Assembly: GCF_040954645.1 (NCBI RefSeq)
Contig: NC_092812.1
Location: 3,286,001-3,350,000 of the forward strand
DNA from: Diabrotica undecimpunctata
Taxonomy: Eukaryota > Arthropoda > Insecta > Coleoptera > Chrysomelidae
Length of the DNA: 64,000 nt
Direction of reading: 5' to 3'
In this document: piece by piece, positions 10,332-22,900 of the stretch
How the letters are laid out: each line of letters opens with the position of its first letter
Numbering within the stretch: the first letter of the stretch is position 1
Notes under the pieces: generated by a model
Database searches by the model: none
Seen by the model: only the letters and a program-made list of their open reading frames with translations
Told to the model about the DNA's origin: nothing
Position numbers and translations under genes: made by a program

Positions 10332-11518
10332 TATGAGTTTTAACATGTTAAATATTGGAGAGTCGGGAAATGCACAGTCATTTACCCTATGCCAATGCAA
10401 CTTTTAATCATTGTGATGAAATAAGAATACCAATTCAGACTCAAGATATATACACCCTACCTTCTAAGAGTTATCTGTATATTGAAGGACGTTTAACGAA
10501 TGATGGGAAAGAAAGCAATACTTTGCGCTTTATTAATAATGGTTTGATGCATTTATTTGATGAAATACGATATGAAATTAGAGGCTGTGTAATAGATAGA
10601 GTAAGAAATTTAGGTATAACAACGACAATGAAAAACTATGCTTCGTTCACACAAACTGAATCTAATCGATACAACTGTATAGGTTGGAGTACTGACACAC
10701 CAACAGTTGCTGATAGAGTAGGAAATTTTAATGTTTGTATTCCACTCAAACTTGTACTTGAATTTTTTGAAGATTTTACAAAAATTCTTATTAACATACG
10801 CCAAGAACTCGTATTGATAAGAAGTTCAACTGATTTAAATGCAGTAATGTCTACAGTAGAAACTGAACTGAAACCAAAAGTGGAAATATTTAAATTAATA
10901 TGGAAAATGCCTCATATTCAAGTGTCCGATTCAGAAAAGTTACGTTTATATAAATTTATTAAAAATGGGTCCAGTTTGGAGCTTGCATATAGAAGCTGGG
11001 AATATCATGAAATTCCTCTACTGCCTCAGACAATGAAATTTAACTGGAATGTAAAAACTACCAGTCTATTATAGAGACCACGATTTGTTTTGTTTGCATT
11101 ACAAACTGCCAAAAAGAATGCAATAAAAGAAGAGAACAGCTATTTTGATCACTGTAATCTTACAAACTTAAAGCTATTTCTAAATTCTGAAATGTACCCG
11201 TATGACAATTTGAACTTGAACTTTAGTAAAAGACATTATGCCCTTGCATATGAAATGTATGCACAATTTCAACCGTCGTACTATTACAAATCCATAGGAG
11301 ATCCATGCCTTACTATGTTACAATTCTGTGCTGTTGCTCCGATATTTGTTATTGATTGCAGCAGACAAAATGAATCAATTAAATCAGGAAGTGTCGATAT
11401 GAGAATAGAAATAGAAACTTCTAAGAATATACCAGCTAACACAACTGCTTATTGTATAATTATACATGACCGTATTGTTAATTATAATCCTCTAACCAAT
11501 GTAGTTCAAATGTTTTAA
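10332..11518 (+). pseudogene. Major capsid protein remnant (double-jelly-roll, Polinton)
   Basis: The typical Polinton MCP start YANATFNHCDEIRIPIQTQD..TLPSKSYLYIEG is present, then LPQTMKFNWNVKTTS, an in-frame TAG at 11072-11074, and the conserved end DCSRQNESIKSGSVD through NTTAYCIIIHDR. It parallels the intact MCP at 52939-54192 over its C-terminal half (RPRYV/RPRFV, FDCSKQD/IDCSRQN, AYCLIVHD/AYCIIIHD). The N-terminus (ATG at 10332) is in another frame from 10367 onward, so there is at least one frameshift and one nonsense mutation. Confidence 0.85.
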
Positions 11519-11687
11519 CTGTAGTTCATCTAATGAAGCAAATCTGTACTTTGGGTTTTTAAGTATAAATAAAAAGTTAAAAAAAAAGTTTACTCTTATT
11601 TAACACCCTGTACACAATAAATATTTTCATAACCTTGTTGATGTTAAAGATAAGTGTCTAATTGGGGGCTAGACTAGTACCAAATCT

Positions 11688-12425
11688 GCTTGAAAGCTGT
11701 TCGAGACCTGTTCAAAGCTGATCAGGACCTGTTCGAGACCTGTTCAAAGCTGATCAGGACCTGTTCGAGACCTGTTCAAGACCTGTTCAAGACCTGTTCA
11801 AAGCTGATCAGGACCTGTTCAAGACCTGTTCGAGACCTGTTCAAAGCTGATCAGGACCTGTTCAAGACCTGTTCAAGACCTGTTCAAAGCTGATCAGGAC
11901 CTGTTCAAGACCTGTTCGAGACCTGTTCAAGACCTGTTCAAGACCTGTTCGAGACCTGTTCAAAGCTGATCAGGACCTGTTCGAGACCTGTTCAAACCTG
12001 TTCAAGACCTGTTCGAGACCTGTTCAAAGCTGATCAGGACCTGTTCAAGACCTGTTCAAGACCTGTTCAAAGCTGATCAGGACCTGTTCAAGACCTGTTC
12101 GAGACCTGTTCAAAGCTGATCAGGACCTGTTCAAGACCTGTTCAAAGCTGATCAGGACCTGTTCGAGACCTGTTCAAGACCTGTTCAAAGCTGATCAGGA
12201 CCTGTTCAAGACCAGTTCGAGACCTGTTCAAAGCTGATCAGGACCTGTTCGAGACCTGTTCAAGACCTGTTCAAGACCTGTTCGAGACCTGTTCAAAGCT
12301 GATCAGGACCTGTTCGAGACCTGTTCAAGACCTGTTCGAGACCTGTTCAAGACCTGTTCAAGACCTGTTCAAGACCTGTTCAAAGCTGATCAGGACCTGT
12401 TCAAGACCTGTTCAAGACCTGTTCA
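11688..12425. repeat. Minisatellite of GACCTGTTCAA units
   Basis: About 740 bp built from an 11-bp unit GACCTGTTC(A/G)A alternating with a 21-bp variant that contains AGCTGATCAG. Open frames through it are repeat artefacts. Confidence 0.9.
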
Positions 12426-12599
12426 GAAGTTAAGCGAATACATACATTTTACGATAAATAAAGATTTGAAAAGACAACTTATAACTAAACGGAGAAACAT
12501 CCAAAGTAAATTAAGACAATTAAAACAAGGATAAATAATCCAAGAAGATTTATTTAATCCAATTACAAAACACTTGAAAAATATCGAGAACAAGTTAAA

Positions 12600-13241
12600 T
12601 AAGTAGAAAGGTATGCGCTTCACCCCACTTTGACCTTTGACCCCTGACGTCACAAGCACCGTCCGCTCACTGGTCACGTCCCGCGATGACGTCATGAACG
12701 CTAGCCCGCGCCCCGTCATGACGCCCAGCCTACTAGGTCAATCGGTCATTTGGTAGGCGTCAATAGGTATAAAAAAAGTATTTATCAAAGGTGTAACGGT
12801 CATTTGTCATGGTTAGAACGGGATATACGAAGCAATGTGTCGATATAAAGTGTAAATACAAACCGCAGAGAATAACGCAAAAGCGAATAGTAATGTCAAG
12901 GTTGTCGATATGGGTATTGCAAACATATATTTTTATTTAAACTTGTGTGTTAAAGAAATCCGCAAACTCAAAGTGCGATAAAGAGAAACTATTTTTAATC
13001 GAGTATTTAAAATATGAAAAATTACGAATGTATTTACAAATTAGCAATGATTACAGATATCACCGATGCAGAAAGCCGCAAAATATTATTTTTATTAAAA
13101 TGCAAATAGCAGAAAAATTGATAAAGTTGTAAGCAGGTTGCGATATCGCCAAAACCGCAAACTGTTATCTAGGTGTAGAACAACAGCGAAGACTTCATCG
13201 TTTCATTTTAAATAATATTTTTCAAAGAAATGTGTGTTAAA
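12600..13241. repeat. Inner inverted repeat of Polinton 1, left copy
   Basis: Near-identical, inverted, to about 44721-45375. Its outer part is GC-rich with several CRE-like TGACGTCA/TGACGTC sites (12650-12715). A diverged second copy of its inner part (CCGCAAAC...GATAAAGAGAAACTATTTTTAA) follows at 13247-13440. Confidence 0.8.
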
Positions 13242-13917
13242 TATAAAAAGCCGCAAACATAAAGTACGATAAAGAGAAACTATTTTTAACAAAAACAGTT
13301 TTTAGTTGTAAGGAATTATGTTTTGAATCGAGTATCTAATTCGGTTATTTACAAATTAGTAAAGATTAGGTTAAATATCAGTGTTGCAGAAGACCGCAAA
13401 AGTTCTGTGGTATCGTAAGCGTAATATAAACAAATAGTTCATAATAACCCAATGCACATATTCGGAATGCAATAAATATTTATGAAAAGTAGAAAATTAT
13501 AGGTGACATGTTATTTAATAAAGAGTTCAAAATAAATAGTAATAACTAAAGTAAATATACTTAATGGTAAAAACTTACGATCTATGCATACGTGTGTATG
13601 TTTAAAAAATTCAGCCACAACGCCAATGGGTCCAGTAACAGGTCATGCTCTTTTAAAATTTTCAAACACAGCGCAAGGAAACCATTAGTGACAGGCGATT
13701 CACACCTTTCCATGCCTAAAACTGAAGCGTCTTGTGAGCAAGACTCAGTATGTATATTCCAAGCAAAATAATATTTTCTCAAAAAAGGAATTCCAAGAAA
13801 GAGGCGATAGATTTACTATATAATTTCTTTATTATTATTATTATACGCTGCACACATTAGTCATATAGGAAAACACATAATAGACCCTAACCGTCAAATA
13901 TTACTGAAAAAAATATA
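13242..13917. other. Diverged tandem copy of the inner repeat, then unassigned sequence
   Basis: 13247-13440 resembles 12955-13135. Beyond that I see no supported gene; a 66-codon minus frame at 13582-13782 matches nothing I know. Confidence 0.5.
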
Positions 13918-14856
13918 CACGACAGGAAGGCGGGAAAAAGGAGCAGTGGTTAAGGAACAGATAAATAGGTATTCCCACCAACCACCCGTGCCAGTTAAAC
14001 CGACACTACAACATCTCGTACAAAATAGGTTAAATATAGGATCAAAAACAATTAACAAAAAACCGGTATAAGAATCAAATTTAAAATTCGATGATTATAC
14101 TTAGTAATGGCACAGCTGAAAGTAAAAAACCATTGAAAACCCTCTCACAAATACCAAATATGTTTGTCTGCTTTACAGGACTGTTTAAACAAAACAAAAT
14201 CTATTTCCCTAACAACCACGATCGTTTTTTCATAAAAAGATATTAAAATATAAGGCATTGTCCCACTTAGGGAGAACGCGTAGCACTTTGGCTAGTTTGC
14301 AAAACTGAACGCAGGATGGCAATACAAAAAAATCATACAACCAAGCCCTTAAGCTAAAGACGGTCCTGAAAACACCAAGGTACAAAAAGCCCTCTTCAAA
14401 GGTAGATAAAAACATTAAGAAACCAACTAAAAGGTGAGCAGAAGAAGGAGGGTGGCTTCATGCCTACTACGCAGACTGCAAAGCATAGAATACAATGAGA
14501 TGTCGAGAGAAACTAACTTAAAAATTAGTAAAATTATTATAAGAATACGTCAGGTTGGGTTAAGGAAAAGGAAACAGGTCCAGGAAATGGATCATGGGTA
14601 TACCCGCCATCCAACCCGTGCCAGATAAACCGACACTACAACATCTCGTTCAGTATAGGGTAAAGTAAGTGGTTCTAAAAACAGGACATAAAACGCTAAC
14701 ACACGCCTTGGTTTTAACAAAGATACATAGAGTATTAAAATTCATTTTCAATATTGATTAAACAGCGATACAAAAAAAAAGAATACGACAGGTAGGCTCT
14801 AAAGCAGAATGACATTTCAATAAACTTATATTACCTAAAAAAAGATAAACATTTTA

Positions 14857-15281
14857 CGACCCTCCCAACTTATTTGACAAAAGAAAAGAAGGATCAACAT
14901 ATTAACTTATTATTAATACAAGATAAATACGATTATGCACAAGGTTGTATTAGATATCCTTACGTTTGGATAAAAAATTTATCCCGTCTCCTTTCTAAGC
15001 AGCTTAGCAAAGAAAAGAAAACAAAATATTTCTGTAATGCTTGTCTTCACTATTTTAGAACTGATGAAAAATTAAATATTCATAAGGCATGCTGCAAAGG
15101 GCGATCAAATCATATACGCGATAGATGCCTACAACCATTTTCATCATCTACTCAGCTTGAAGCCCACACCAAGGATTGCATAAAAATTAATAAAACAGCC
15201 ATTAAAATGCCTGAGAAAAGTAAAAACATTCTTAGATTTAAAAATTACATGAACAAGATTAATCCCACTATTTGTGGGTAA
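14857..15281 (+). pseudogene. PolB (classical Polinton lineage) N-terminal zinc-finger fragment
   Basis: HINLLLIQDKYDY, LSRLLSKQLSKEKKTKYFCNACLHYF and HKACC parallel HVNLLIVQDKYFP, MSRLMSRQLSKN and KFLCDRCLNYF of the PolB at 61060-64000. It breaks off just before the exonuclease I motif. Confidence 0.75.
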
Positions 15282-15309
15282 TGGCCGGTTTCTCGATATT
15301 TTGAATTAT

Positions 15310-15660
15310 TTCCCGACGCCTTTGTATGGTTTCCGAAAACATTTGGCTTAAAAGAGTTGAAGAAGGGGTATTTTCCTCACTTTTTCAACACTCCTGAAAA
15401 TACTCACTACGAAGGCTGCTTATCAGATATTGCGTATTATGGACCCAACACAATGAAACCAAAACAACGTACAGCTTTCCTCGAATGGTATGATGAGCAT
15501 AAAAATGATAAATTTCATTTTCAACAAGAATTATACGCTTACTGTGACTCAGATGCTCACTCGACGCGACTGACAGAAGCTGAAAGGCCTAAAAATGAAT
15601 CGAAAGCACAGCTAAAGACAGCAAAAGTACTGCTGAAGAACCTGAAAACACCAAGCTAAA
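15310..15660 (+). pseudogene. PolB (second lineage) exonuclease-region fragment
   Basis: FPKTFGLKELKKGYFPHFFN, YYGPNTMKPKQRTAFLEWYD and ELYAYCDSDA match residues around 540-615 of the intact PolB at 38535-42209, including the ExoIII tyrosine-aspartate motif. It then runs into unrelated sequence (from DAHSTRLTEAERPK on). Confidence 0.8.
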
Positions 15661-16374
15661 AAAAAAGCCGCCCTCAAACGCAGAGAAAAAGCTGACCAAT
15701 CCGTAAAAAGGTAAAAGGCGTACCTTCTCCGACAGACTATGGAAATCTAGAGTAACGGTGGCCAAACAGCGAGTTCTTCTTCTAAATTCAACTCTAACAA
15801 AACCTTGAAAGCATCACTTGAAATGGTGATGAATGGATATGAATATGCAACTACAAAAACTATTAGATATACTACAGCCATAAAACCTTATAAATAACAT
15901 CAAAAAACAACACGACAGTATGGTAAGGAGAAAGGAGCAGTGGTAAAGGAAACAGGAAAACAGGTATTCCCACCAACCACCCGTGCCAGTTAAACCGACA
16001 CTGCAACATCTCGTACAAAAAATAGGTAAAATAGGGTAACAAATATCCAGCAAAATAAGTGTACAATTTCTGTATAGACGCTAAAACAAAAGGCATCGCT
16101 AAAGGTCAAATATTTCGTACAATGATATTTAAAGAATACCCGCCACAAAAATAGTTATAAACATGAAAACAGGGCTACATATTAGAAAGAGTATAAGCAT
16201 AACACTACCTATAGAAAGTAATACCATTCTACACGAAGTAGGTAAAACAAATGGTGATAACCCTCTTCACTTCACACTTCATGCAACACGAAGTAAACGA
16301 ACAGAAAATAGTAAAGTAACAAAGAAGTATTTACGAAGCAAATATTGTTCAATATATATATAGCCAGCTATATC

Positions 16375-16500
16375 GGTTCTGAAAAGCCTAGCTCAAATGG
16401 AGCAACTTTGTGCCATATTTGCGAAAAACGTTTTTTGGTAACAGATAACGTTTTAGACAACGCTAAGAACCACAGGAAAAACATAAGAGGTCCTAACTTC
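16375..16500 (+). pseudogene. PolB (classical lineage) endonuclease-VII-like motif fragment
   Basis: ATLCHICEKRFLVTDNVLDN parallels SNCHICEKTFSDKDVIVRDH of the Polinton 2 PolB. Only this short zinc-binding part remains, just before repeat copy 4. Confidence 0.6.
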
Positions 16501-16735
16501 AATGATTACTGAAAAAATCTACAATCGTCAGGAAGGTGGAAACAAAGGAGCATTGGTAAAGGAGACAGAAAAACAGGTATTCCCACCAATCGCCCGTGCC
16601 AGTTAAACCAACACTGCAACATCTCGTACAAAAATAGGTTAAATATAGGATTAAAAACAATTAACATAAAATTAAAGCCAGTATTTAAGGTCGACGATAT
16701 TGCATGGTCACGGTACAGCTGAAAGTAAAAAAATC

Positions 16736-16962
16736 ACACATACCTACATAGTTTTCAGCTCTCTTGTGAACATTATACAGGGGGTTCTCTGAGTCACGAC
16801 CAAGAGAATTTGAAAATTCTTTTGGAGGGTGCACTGCATGATGCAAAGAAACAGGGCGGATACAAAACAGGAGATAAAATTCGCATAATTGCCCGCAATG
16901 ACCAGTTCAATCACCCCATTTCGACCAAAGTAACCACTGGACTCGAACTTCAGCAGGCACTT
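16736..16962 (+). pseudogene. PolB (second lineage) N-terminal domain fragment
   Basis: LLEGALHDAKKQGGYKTGDK, IRIIARNDQFNHPISTKVTT match the first domain of the PolB at 38535 (LLEGALHDAQKQIGYKKGDR, NDKFNHPISTKVTT). DNA similarity starts at ACCTACATAGTTTTCAGCTC, shared with 38597. Confidence 0.8.
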
Positions 16963-17517
16963 TTCTTATGTTTCGCAACTCGTTGCGAAACGAGGTGCGT
17001 TTTGCAAAAAGTAATTAGTTGACATAACGTCTACAGGCGCTTGTGACAGGGTTTCTGAACGTCTTACTGGATCAACGAAAACACCACGTTTTATAGTTTC
17101 GAATATTTTGATTAAACGACAGAAAGAAGGAAAAAGAACATTGGTAAAGGAACAGAACAAAGGTATTCCCACCAACCACCCGTGCCATTTAAAACGACAC
17201 TACACCATCTCGTACAAAAATAGGTTAAATATAGTTAGTTCATATTCACAGGAGGAAGTAAAGAAACCATCGAAAAACCCTCCTATAAGCGACAAATATG
17301 TTTTACGGAGGTATTTAATAATGTTAAACAAAGCTATTCAGTATAATATGTACTTGTATGTAAACAGTTCAACAATAAAGTACTTAGCTGTGACACAGAA
17401 GGTAATACAGGCCACCATGAAGCACCGTTTGGAAGTATTGTTAAGGTCTAATTAAAAAACCAAGTATTAGCAGTTTCTAAAGCCAAGTATGGTCCGAATA
17501 TATCTAAAGCAAAACTG

Positions 17518-17518
<1 letters not shown>

Positions 17519-17598
<80 letters not shown>

Positions 17599-17630
17599 CT
17601 TTTTTCTTATATATATATATATATATCTAC
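17519..17630. repeat. (TA)n microsatellite
   Basis: Long TA run with a short interruption near 17590-17610. It marks the left limit of the retroelement-rich block inside Polinton 1; a longer (TA)n lies at 33897-34014. Confidence 0.95.
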
Positions 17631-17668
17631 GGCATAAAGTGGACTCCGCCCATGTTAAAATTCAGGTT

Positions 17669-17716
17669 CAAGTGAGCTCCGTGGTCAAGTGGCCACCGAT
17701 ATACGGAGCTCACTTG
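17669..17716. repeat. Perfect 14-bp hairpin
   Basis: CAAGTGAGCTCCGT (17669-17682) pairs with ACGGAGCTCACTTG (17703-17716) around a 20-bp loop, beside the (TA)n. Confidence 0.75.
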
Positions 17717-17719
17717 ACC

Positions 17720-19239
17720 ATTCCATAATATTGGCTCTGTCGATTCGTCAACATGTATAGTTTCACAATTTTTAAAAATTTTGTGGAGCCCCTAAGTACC
17801 CCTGTATCATGAATGTATATCGCTTAGTTCACGTGTATATATTATAGGGGTCGTTCAGATCTTGTTCCGTGTATATTGAAACCATACGTATATCGGTTTA
17901 AGTAAGCTCTGATAGTTTGGCAACCATGGGATTAAGCCGTTTATTTCCAGCGTATATTCTAAACGGTTCATATAGACTCCTTACTTTTGTTATCATTCAT
18001 ACGCATTACAGTATGTAACAGAGATGTGTACTACCAAATACCTGTTTTTGGTAGGTACGTGCTTTTCTAAAAATAGATTTATAGATACAAAAGGATTTCA
18101 TTACCAAGTTGGATGTGTTTTTTCATATGCGAAAATTTCCTAATGTATTTTGTTAACGTGAGTATGTCTTTATACGTTTTATTTAAGAATCCGGTTAATA
18201 AGAACTTCTTTTATTTCATCCATTGTTTCATGATATCTTATATACAGCTTTTTTATTATTTTAATTCTTGTATTTTATTATTTTATTTTTTTCTGGATTC
18301 TGTTTCTTATTATTCTATTTTTTAATTCTGGATAGAAGGTTATCTCAAAATAAATATTTAAGTGCTAAAATAGATATTTTTTTGTTAAAATGGGTAGTAG
18401 TGCACAAAAAAGGGAAGAATGATTAATTTTTCTAACATGAATTATACCACTTCACCAATACTACATATTTCTGAATGTTTTATCTCGTATTTAGGAGTAA
18501 TATGTAATCAATATAAGTGGAGTTAGTGTCAAATTTGCAATGATCTTTATAAGTAATAGCTTACTGACTGTACTTTACATGTTCAGTTCACATAAATAAA
18601 CCTTATCCCTTCAAAAAGAGCGATTTGAACGGTAAAGTTAACTAAGAAAGTGCGATAAGTCTTGTACCACCCCACATGCACACAAGTTAACCGGTGTTTG
18701 CAGGCAAGAGTCCTCCTGGCAGATTTAAGGAAGATAACTACCATAAGGAAGTTCCGTTCGAGGGATCAGATGGAGAGGAGCAGCTTATTTTTGTTTGTAT
18801 ATCTTGCAGATGTGTTGATATAGCCAGTTTTTCCTTGATTCTAGTCATAAAATGGGCTGGTATTCGTGGAGTGGATGTCACGAATCTGGACTTTATTTTT
18901 TTTGCTCTCTAGCTACTTATCTTCGGATATTAGGTGGATTGATAGCTACGATATTGTAGAGCTTATGTATGGATGTGAGTCTTAATATTCCCTGAATTTG
19001 GCTGACTAATTTATAACTAAATATTTTATAAGTTATTTAAATAACTATTTATAAGCGGCATTTAGATTAACAAATACCTCATACCTGATATTTTTCGTAC
19101 TTCTCTTCGCTGTGTTGGGCAAGATTTAGTATTTGTGACATATATGATCTAACCTGTCATATATAGCCACTTTTGTCTTTTAATTTGAGTTTTTCTTCTA
19201 TTATCGGTTTATATTAAGGATCATGTACAGAAGTATTCT
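17720..19239. other. AT-rich sequence without assigned features
   Basis: Only short frames with low-complexity hydrophobic translations. Nothing supported. Confidence 0.4.
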
Positions 19240-19560
19240 GTATAGCTGACAAAATAAATAGATATATTGGCCGATAGCTTTTGTGGTCGTTGGAGTTTTT
19301 GCCAGGTTTAAGCAAGGCAACAACTTTGTCTTTGCTTTGCTTGTCTAAAGACTTTAAATATTAGCCATTGTTGTATTTTTAGTTCCAATTTTATAGTTAG
19401 TTTTGTGCTCAGATCCTCAGCCAGGAGCCGTAATATTGTTCATTATATACGTGGATAGCGGATCCAAGCTCAACATCGTTGAAAGGTTCTCTCAGCTGAC
19501 TGGTTTTGTTTTCTTTCATTATAAGTTTTTCTTTGCTTCTTTGCCTGCATTTAATATGTA
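19240..19560 (-). pseudogene. Jockey-like reverse transcriptase fragment
   Basis: Reading right to left: REPFNDVELGSAIHV (the linker before the polymerase), then KVVALLKPGKNSNDHKSYRP (motif 0/1, usually ..LKPGKDP..YRPISLL). Multiple stops and shifts. Confidence 0.6.
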
Positions 19561-21189
19561 ATTTTCAGCGATTAGCTTAATACCAAATACCATAGGATTG
19601 GCCATCTACGTGCTTCCTGCATTTTGTTAAGCGCATATGTAAAGTGGAGTGTCTTGATCTCTAGATATACTCTTAATATTTATACACATAATTAGAATAG
19701 TTGGTCCTAAAAAGGACCAATTTGACAAAAAACATATTGAACGGGTGATTTAAGAATTAACGATTACTTAATTATTCATTACCCAGGGTACGCCCGATTG
19801 CGGTGGTCTTACTAGTACTTCAATTTTCGTGAACGTTTCTACTTTAAACTTCATAAAAAATGACTAATCTTTCACTTTTCTGTTACTGTTATTTTAAGAC
19901 GATATTTCGAGTCAGATTTGTATAGTAATAACTATAGTCAATATATAGTCTCTATAAATAAATGAGTTTGTGCTATCGGTTACAACTCATATATATTGAT
20001 AATGAGGAAATAAACAGGTTAAAATAGGTGTAGAAAATTTTACCTACATATATCGGCACCATTGTTTAGGAGATGGGTTTATCCCAGAGATCAAAGGTTA
20101 CATACTTTTACAGGCGTATTCTAGGTTCTATTTATATATTTTTATTACTAAAAAAGTTTATTTATAATAAAGGCCTTAAGCTATCTGTAGATTCCATGAA
20201 TATTAGAATCTATGGAAATTAGCAAATTAAAAAATACAGACATAATTCTGAATGACTAACTTGAGACAAACAGTTATCCCCTCCTCAACTTATTCAGTTA
20301 CAAAATATGACGTGTAAACGCATACCTGTTTAATTGTTAGATAAAATGAATTTCCATCAAGTAACGGTCGAATCTATCACTTAGGTACTAAAAGAGTACG
20401 AAAAGACCTGCTTATGCTTTAGAGTATGGGTACTTTAGTACAAAGTACCCTTTGCTTTTGCCAATTGCTTTGTCACTTTCTCAGCGATGGGTCTCCCTTT
20501 TGCTCATCAATAATGTTCCCGCTCGATATAGTTATTCTAAGATATTCAGATTTCACTATATGCTCTACATTTGGCTTTATCTCCTATTAATTTATAACTA
20601 CGACGAAATCTTTATAATATATCTGATGCATTGATATTAAAGTGGAGTAGAATACTTGGTAGATAATATTTATTTGTTTTGAGTATACTTATTTTACGAC
20701 CTAGTACATAAAAAAATAAATACTTGTGTGCTCAGTGCTTTCTAAGTCTGTAAAACATAAACATGCTTCCATATTAGATTATACATTTATTAAGAATGTC
20801 CACTCTCTGAATTGAAGTTTTTATCTTAAAATATGACTGTGTCCCACAATCTTTCACAAAAGTTATTCTTTTTTGAAATTTTCTCAATAAGGTTCAATAA
20901 GTTTTTATATTTTGTTTTAAGTTTTAATCTTTAAATCGAAGTTCATTTTTTGAAAAACTATAAACATGTGACAACAAATTGCTATATGAACGGCGTTATG
21001 CATCACTAGACCCAGCCCCAATTTCTTAAATTGTGGATTATGGCGCTTTCTGGTGGAAAAGAGGAACAACAGGATAACATCAGATGTAGACCAAACAAAA
21101 GAAATTATGACACGCATTGAAATAGCACGTGCATTATTTTTTAAACTTTAAAAGTTTCTTTGTTTTCGGGATATAAAGTTAGAGCCTGA
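19561..21189. other. AT-rich sequence without assigned features
   Basis: Nothing supported on either strand. Confidence 0.4.
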
Positions 21190-21614
21190 GAATGCTTCGA
21201 TGTTACGTGTTCTCTACTTTTCTTTATGGCTTGGAAGCGTGAACACTAAAACAAGTCCATCTGAATAAGTTGGCCGCCTTTGAATTTTGGTGTTACAGAA
21301 GAATCCTACGAATATCATGGATTCAAAGAATGTCAAACGTGGAAGTAACTAGAATGATAGGAAATGGGGCGGAAATATTATTAACTATCAAAAGACGAAA
21401 ACTTGAGTACTTAGGACATGTGATGAGAGGGCAAAAATACGCATTATTACAACTTATTATGCAAGGCAAAATCCGAGGTAAGCAAAATGTGGGAAGACGA
21501 AGAATATTCTGGCTTAAAAACTTAAGGGAATGGTTTGAATGCAGTAGTGCAGAACTTTATAGAGCGGCAGTCAACAGAGTCCGTATAGCCATGATGATTT
21601 CCAACCTTCGATAG
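21190..21614 (+). pseudogene. 3' end of a non-LTR retrotransposon ORF
   Basis: LYGLEA (with a stop after it), then KLAAFEFWCYRRILRISW, RRKLEYLGHVMRGQ, GRRRIFWLKNLREW and AMMISNLR match the C-terminal tail of insect RTE/jockey-like proteins. It is related to 3481-3771. Truncated at its 5' side. Confidence 0.8.
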
Positions 21615-21999
21615 AAGATGGAACTTAAAGAAGAAGATAGAAAAAGGCATAAACTATCTACGTAATAAATCCCATTAACCTGTTAGTAACGGATAACCAG
21701 ATATATTTAAAAAGATTAAGTACCTTTCTTTTTATTTTGGATTTTGAATTTTGCATAACTAGAGCAAGCGACTAATTTTTGTGTATTAGTTTTGGACCAA
21801 GCGCCTCTTGCGAGCGTTTTAATGATTGTAAATCGAATATTTGGCAACATATGTATATAAGCGTGGTTAACAATGGTGACGTTGGCAACTTGTTGAGGCG
21901 TTTAGGTTAAGAAGTAGTGACAGTTATTGCTTAAATTTTTCTATAATAGTCACATTACAGAAGAGCTAACACAGAAAGAGAATACTTAACAAAAGACAT

Positions 22000-22900
22000 A
22001 ACATTAAGTAAAATGTATGAATTGTATATTGAAGAAGCAGACAATGATCTTGTTAAATTTTCGTTTTACAAAAAAATTTTAACACGATTTAATCTTCAAA
22101 GAAAAAAGTTGAAAAAGATACTTGTAGTAGATGTGATTGTTTCGAATTATAAATTAAAAATTGCGCAGATAACGAACAATTAAGCGTTAACAAAAGAAAA
22201 AATGTGCACTTAGAAGAAAGAAAGCTAGACATGAAGATAAGCAACGATCAACCAGAAGTGGAAACCTTTTGTTTTGATTTAAAGAAAAACTCTTCCCCTT
22301 TCGAGAATTCTAATAAATATTGTATATTATAAGCGTCAATTATGTATTTACAACCTTGGTATCCATAGCGCCAAGGATAAAAAAGTCATTGTTATATTTG
22401 GATAGAAGGTGAAGCTGGTCGGGGAGCCCAGGACGTAGGCATTTGTCTTAAGAAACACATTAAAGAAAATGTTACTTCTGCAAAACATGTAATTTTGTGG
22501 TCAGACTCTTGTGGCGGCCAAAACCGCAGCATTAAAATAGTTTTGATTCTGAAAATGATTTTGGAAACTCATCCTACCATTGAAAAAATTACATTACGCT
22601 ATTTCTTTCCTAGTCATAGCTTTTACCCAATGGTAGTGATTTTGGAGATTTTGAAAATGCCCTAAAATTTCAACAACGTTTATATACCGTTGATGATTAC
22701 CTAAACGTGATGAACAAATTCCGTAAAAAGAACCCACTAGTAGTTCACAGAATGAAAAAAGAAGAATTCGTCAAGCTAAGAAGAAATACAAGCGAATCAA
22801 CAGAAGAGACCAATTTAATAGATATTGATAAAATATTAAAGTTAACAACTACAATTTCGTAAATATGGAACACTTTAAATATCTTAGATAAATAATCACG
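22000..22900 (+). pseudogene. Remnant of a repetitive 'SDSCGGQNR' protein family
   Basis: Pieces in several frames: KMYELYIEEADNDLVKFSFY, EVETFCFDLKK, WIEGEAGRGAQDVGICLKKH, ILWSDSCGGQNRSIKI, then FGDFENALKFQQ and VMNKFRKKNPLVVHRMKKEE. I recall this order from a multi-copy arthropod family of uncertain, probably transposon, origin. Frameshifted and partly deleted. Confidence 0.5.

Larger units (their letters stand above)
13918..17235. repeat. Five dispersed copies of a ~120-bp repeat separating PolB pieces
   Basis: Copies lie at about 13918-14040, 14549-14660, 15912-16040, 16527-16650 and 17116-17235, all in the same orientation. The best-conserved core reads CCGTGCCAGTTAAACCGACA, then CAACATCTCGTAC and ATAGGTTAAATATAGG. 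Starts are 631, 1363, 615 and 589 bp apart, close to a 600-bp period with one gap. A second block, around CCTGAAAACACCAAG, precedes copies 2 and 3 (14350-14540 and 15600-15760). Between copies lie pieces of two PolB lineages. Confidence 0.8.

Noticed and set aside
11690..11893. Plus-strand frame DLFKADQDLFETCSK
   Set aside because: A product of the GACCTGTTCAA minisatellite.
13582..13782. 66-codon minus frame with several cysteines
   Set aside because: No recognisable domain, no context, and short; could not be supported.
13918..17235. CRISPR-like pattern (regular repeats with unique spacers)
   Set aside because: Repeats are ~120 bp, diverged, ~600 bp apart, in an insect genome, and the spacers are PolB fragments. 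Not a CRISPR array.
17489..17728. Frame of repeated IY residues
   Set aside because: It is the (TA)n microsatellite.
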